Shown: one piece after another, positions 5,617-7,694 of the stretch
Position numbering within the stretch: position 1 is the first letter of the stretch
Layout: each line of letters opens with the position of its first letter
Origin: an uncultured Alphaproteobacteria bacterium
GTDB lineage: Bacteria; Pseudomonadota; Alphaproteobacteria; Rs-D84
Assembly (NCBI GenBank): GCA_944389685.1
Contig: CALXNF010000006.1
Coordinates: 1-7,694, forward strand
DNA: 7,694 nucleotides
Direction of reading: 5' to 3'
Position numbers and translations under genes: made by a program
Notes under the pieces: generated by a model
The model's input: the letters and a program-made list of their open reading frames with translations, nothing else
What the model was told of the DNA's origin: nothing
Database searches by the model: none

Positions 5617-6492
5617 ATGTCTAAATTCGGATTAGGTCGCGGTTTGGCGGATTTAAATAAGGAAATGGGAACTATCCCTGATATATCCATATTAACTGGT
5701 GCGGAACGCGTCGTTGTAAAGCAGATTCCTTTGGTGCAAATTGGTGCCAATCCGGATCAGCCACGTAAAAAATTTACAGAAACAGAATTATCCGATTTGG
5801 CTGCTTCCATAAAGGAAAAAGGTGTTTTACAACCAATATTATTACGTTCTGTATCTGGTCGTCCATATTTGTATGAAATAGTCGCAGGTGAGCGGCGTTT
5901 TCGTGCTAGCAAGCTTGCCGGGTTAACGGAAATTCCGGCGTTGATAAAGCAAATTACGCCTGAAAACGCGATGGAAATAGCTTTAATTGAAAACGTTCAG
6001 CGTGAAAATCTAAGTGCAATAGAAGAAAGTAACGCATATAAAAATATAATGGAAAAATGTGGGTATGAATTAGCAGATGTTGCACGATTGATTGGTAAGT
6101 CAGAAAGTTATATTAAGAATGTGATGCGTCTGGATGTTTTGCCGTCGGAAGTAAAGCAGATGGTTGATGACGGTCGGTTAAGCCCTTCGCATGCCCGTTT
6201 ATTAACGGTTGCGGAAAATTCTATAGAGTTAGCAAATTTAATCGTCGACAAAAAGTTATCCGTAGCGGAAGCCGAAAAAATCGTTAAAGGTTCCACGCGG
6301 AAATCGACAAGTCGGGCATATATTTCAAAAAGTATAGATAATGATACTTTGCGTGATATAGAAAACAGAATAAAAAATGCTTTGGGGGTAAAGGTAAAAT
6401 TACAAGAAAGAAAAGGCGGAGCAGGGCAGATAATTTTATCTTTTTCTACGCGCGTCCAAATGCAAGAGTTAATAGATAAACTAACTAAATGA
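5617..6492 (+). CDS. parB: Chromosome-partitioning protein ParB (Spo0J), CTP-dependent clamp
   Basis: ParB binds parS, binds and hydrolyses CTP and slides onto neighbouring DNA as a clamp, and stimulates ParA. The N-terminal tail FGLGRGLADL (4-13) is the usual ParA-stimulating motif. The ParB/Srx-like domain runs from about residue 34 to 130, with NPDQPRKKF (45-53), the CTP-binding GERRFRA (91-97) and ENVQRENLSAIEE (125-137). The parS-reading helix-turn-helix is in ELADVARLIGKSESYIKNVM (151-170), followed by RLSPSHARLL (187-196). A variable linker (about 225-245) leads to the C-terminal dimerisation domain ending at 291, a normal length. AGGGGGA (5603-5609) is a strong ribosome-binding site 7 bases before the ATG, overlapping the end of parA. 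Its binding sites are probably the palindromes at 3711-3726 and perhaps 4708-4723. The usual downstream neighbour holA is not present. Confidence 0.97.
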   Translation: MSKFGLGRGLADLNKEMGTIPDISILTGAERVVVKQIPLVQIGANPDQPRKKFTETELSDLAASIKEKGVLQPILLRSVSGRPYLYEIVAGERRFRASKLAGLTEIPALIKQITPENAMEIALIENVQRENLSAIEESNAYKNIMEKCGYELADVARLIGKSESYIKNVMRLDVLPSEVKQMVDDGRLSPSHARLLTVAENSIELANLIVDKKLSVAEAEKIVKGSTRKSTSRAYISKSIDNDTLRDIENRIKNALGVKVKLQERKGGAGQIILSFSTRVQMQELIDKLTK

Positions 6493-6497
6493 AAACA

Positions 6498-6519
6498 GCC
6501 GGTAAATACCGGCGTTTTT
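6498..6519 (+). terminator. Intrinsic terminator of parAB
   Basis: GCCGGT / loop AAAT / ACCGGC (6498-6513) followed by G and five T, beginning 5 bases after the parB stop. The stem is six pairs, four of them near-contiguous G-C. The lack of an A-tract on the left makes it plus-strand specific. Confidence 0.8.
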
Positions 6520-6546
6520 ATTTAGTTTTGGCTATAAATAATAAAT

Positions 6547-6578
6547 AAAAAAAGACCGGTATTTGCCGGTCTTTTTTT
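6547..6578. terminator. Bidirectional intrinsic terminator between parB and pal
   Basis: Seven A, GACCGG, loop TATTTG, CCGGTC, seven T: a 13-bp stem when the A/T tracts pair. It terminates pal on the minus strand (13 bases after its stop) and backs up the parAB terminator on the plus strand. Bases 6555-6570 are identical to a palindrome inside the lipoprotein gene (4549-4564). Confidence 0.9.
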
Positions 6579-6590
6579 ACAATTAAAATA

Positions 6591-7007
6591 TTATTTAACT
6601 GTTGTTGTGGCGTTACGATTCCATTTCCAAACTTCTTCGCCTGTACCCTGAACTAATGGGCGTTCTTTACCATAAGAAATTGTGGAAATACGTGCGGAAT
6701 CAATACCGTCTTTTACCAATACTTCTTTTGCCGCATTTGCACGACGTGCACCTAAGGCCAAGTTGTATTCTGTTGAACCGCGTTCGTCGCAGTTACCTGC
6801 AATTTGAATCTTTACGTCGCCATGATTCTTCATATACAAAGACTGACCTAGCAAATTATCACGTGCTTCGTCAGAAATTTCAGAAGAATTGAACGCAAAG
6901 AATACGCGTTGATCATTTAAATCTGCTGGTTCTACGATTGATGAACCGCCGCAAGCGGCCAACAAACCTGCAACACCAGCCAGCATAGCAAAGTTTTTGA
7001 TTTTCAT
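6591..7007 (-). CDS. pal: Peptidoglycan-associated lipoprotein Pal
   Basis: Outer-membrane lipoprotein of the Tol-Pal system; its OmpA-like domain binds the diaminopimelate of peptidoglycan and helps outer-membrane invagination at division. The signal peptide ends in the lipobox LAAC (Cys19). The OmpA-like domain starts near VFFAFNSSEIS (35-45); GNCDERGSTEYNLALGARRA (71-90) is the peptidoglycan-binding signature, with D74 and R89 the expected ligands, and ISTISYGKERP (107-117) follows as in the family. The family's NRRA near the end reads NRNA here. At 138 residues it is compact, with a short linker. AGGGAG (7015-7020, minus strand) is a good ribosome-binding site 7 bases before the ATG. It is a single-gene unit with its own promoter and terminator; tolB, its common upstream neighbour, is absent. 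Confidence 0.95.
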   Translation of the reverse strand: MKIKNFAMLAGVAGLLAACGGSSIVEPADLNDQRVFFAFNSSEISDEARDNLLGQSLYMKNHGDVKIQIAGNCDERGSTEYNLALGARRANAAKEVLVKDGIDSARISTISYGKERPLVQGTGEEVWKWNRNATTTVK

Positions 7008-7043
7008 GAAAATACTCCCTTGAGTTTCTGTTGCTCGTGTTCT

Positions 7044-7072
7044 ATTTTAGAATAAAAGGTTTGAGAAAGCAA
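7044..7072 (-). promoter_or_regulatory. Sigma-70-type promoter of pal
   Basis: On the minus strand TTGCTT (7072-7067) and TAAAAT (7049-7044) are separated by exactly 17 bases. The predicted start near 7037 gives a leader of about 30 bases with a Shine-Dalgarno site. The region is shared with the upstream side of the divergent glycosylase gene (7086); on the plus strand a TAGAAT (7048-7053) overlaps the pal -10 but has no convincing -35. Confidence 0.7.
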
Positions 7073-7085
7073 GGAAAAACAAGTT

Positions 7086-7694
7086 ATGGACAATAGAGAT
7101 TTAATGGATTTGGTTTTATCAGGAGTTAAATGGGAATTAACAGAAATACCTATGGCATTTTCTTCGATGGCTCAGCTTTCGTTTCCCAGTGCAAATACAG
7201 ACGTAGGAACCCATAATACGGAAAGAAATTCCGAAAATGTTAGTGAAAGAACGCATACGTCAATTGTTCCACCGATTATGCCACAGATTGCGATGTCCGT
7301 TGATACCGCAGCGGCGATGGCTTCGCGGCCGGTTGATATAGATTCTTTGTGTCGTATGATTGCGGAGTTTAATCATCCTTTACGGGGCGGTGCAACTAAT
7401 GTTGTTTTACCGCATATTGCACCGAAACCAAATGGGGTGTTGATAATTACGGACGTTCCAGGAGGGGATGATGATGCTTCTGGAAAAATATTATCTGGGG
7501 TAGCGGGTGATTTGTTAGACAAAATGCTGTTTGCAATTGATATGACCCGTGAAAATGTATCTATATGTCCTTTGGTTTTTTGGAGAACACCAGGTGGCAG
7601 AACACCGACAAGAGACGAACTTGATTTAGCAAGACCTTTTGTAAATAGAATTATTAATTTATTAAAACCACGGTTGATTTTGACGTTAGGGACC
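7086..7694 (+). CDS. Uracil-DNA glycosylase superfamily protein, family-4-like, 3' truncated by window edge
   Basis: The frame is open from ATG 7086 to the edge (203 codons). AAGGA at 7071-7075 is a suitable ribosome-binding site, 10 bases before the ATG. The first 80 or so residues are polar and low in recognisable motifs. From about residue 85 it follows the alphaproteobacterial family-4-type uracil-DNA glycosylases: GATNVVLP, then TDVPGGDDDASGKILSGVAG (122-141) in place of GEAPGxxEDxxGxPFVGxAG, LLDKML, then FWRTPGGRTPTRDELDLARPF (166-186, key WRTPGGR) and LKPRLILTLG before the edge, where the family has RP.xxxxLG. Such enzymes remove uracil from DNA. Differences from active family members: the Glu of GEAPG reads Asp, the N-terminal cluster Cys (FDGCAL) reads Pro98, and W167 replaces another. 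Only Cys89 and Cys161 are visible. It may be diverged or inactive; the C-terminal motif is outside the window. Confidence 0.8.
   Translation, partial: MDNRDLMDLVLSGVKWELTEIPMAFSSMAQLSFPSANTDVGTHNTERNSENVSERTHTSIVPPIMPQIAMSVDTAAAMASRPVDIDSLCRMIAEFNHPLRGGATNVVLPHIAPKPNGVLIITDVPGGDDDASGKILSGVAGDLLDKMLFAIDMTRENVSICPLVFWRTPGGRTPTRDELDLARPFVNRIINLLKPRLILTLGT

Noticed and set aside
6246..6260. TTATCCGTA in parB, DnaA-box-like
   Set aside because: It differs from TTATCCACA in two key bases and stands alone within a gene; no cluster of DnaA boxes was found, so no origin is called in the window.

Overview
The window looks like a chromosomal segment from an AT-rich alphaproteobacterium, possibly a host-associated or uncultured lineage. 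Three things point that way: the rsmG, parA, parB order near a consensus parS site; a Pal lipoprotein with the GNCDERG...LGARRA signature; and a family-4-like uracil-DNA glycosylase of the alphaproteobacterial kind, with Trp where others have a cluster cysteine. The lineage is inferred from protein motifs only. There are no RNA genes, insertion sequences or CRISPR arrays, and no gap between genes exceeds about 185 bases.

Layout. (1) Bases 1-626 hold the 3' end of a MacB-type ABC transporter permease gene. (2) A two-gene minus-strand operon follows: a membrane-anchored TPR protein (1512-3128) and gpsA (649-1515), joined by a 4-base ATGA overlap. It converges on macB at a shared bidirectional terminator (625-650). 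(3) rsmG (3155-3712) is divergent from the TPR gene. (4) A minus-strand gene (3745-4659) encodes a predicted lipoprotein with a zincin-like HELEH motif. (5) parA (4843-5613) and parB (5617-6492) form a compact operon followed by two hairpin terminators. (6) pal lies on the minus strand (6591-7007). (7) A divergent uracil-DNA glycosylase superfamily gene starts at 7086 and runs off the right edge.

The central theme is chromosome segregation. ParA and ParB act on parS, and two 16-bp palindromes of the parS type are visible. One is a consensus-like site overlapping the rsmG stop codon (3711-3726). The other is a symmetric CATATG variant (4708-4723) between the lipoprotein promoter and the parA promoter. 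Together they bracket the lipoprotein gene, which interrupts the usual rsmG-parA junction. The other genes are housekeeping or envelope functions: GpsA makes glycerol-3-phosphate for phospholipids, RsmG methylates 16S rRNA, Pal anchors the outer membrane to peptidoglycan, and MacB is an envelope transporter.

The points most worth a second look are the variant parS, the parS-flanked metallopeptidase-like lipoprotein, a ParA whose deviant Walker A signature lysine reads as glutamine, and genes without Shine-Dalgarno sites whose -10 elements sit just upstream of the ATG (candidate leaderless mRNAs).
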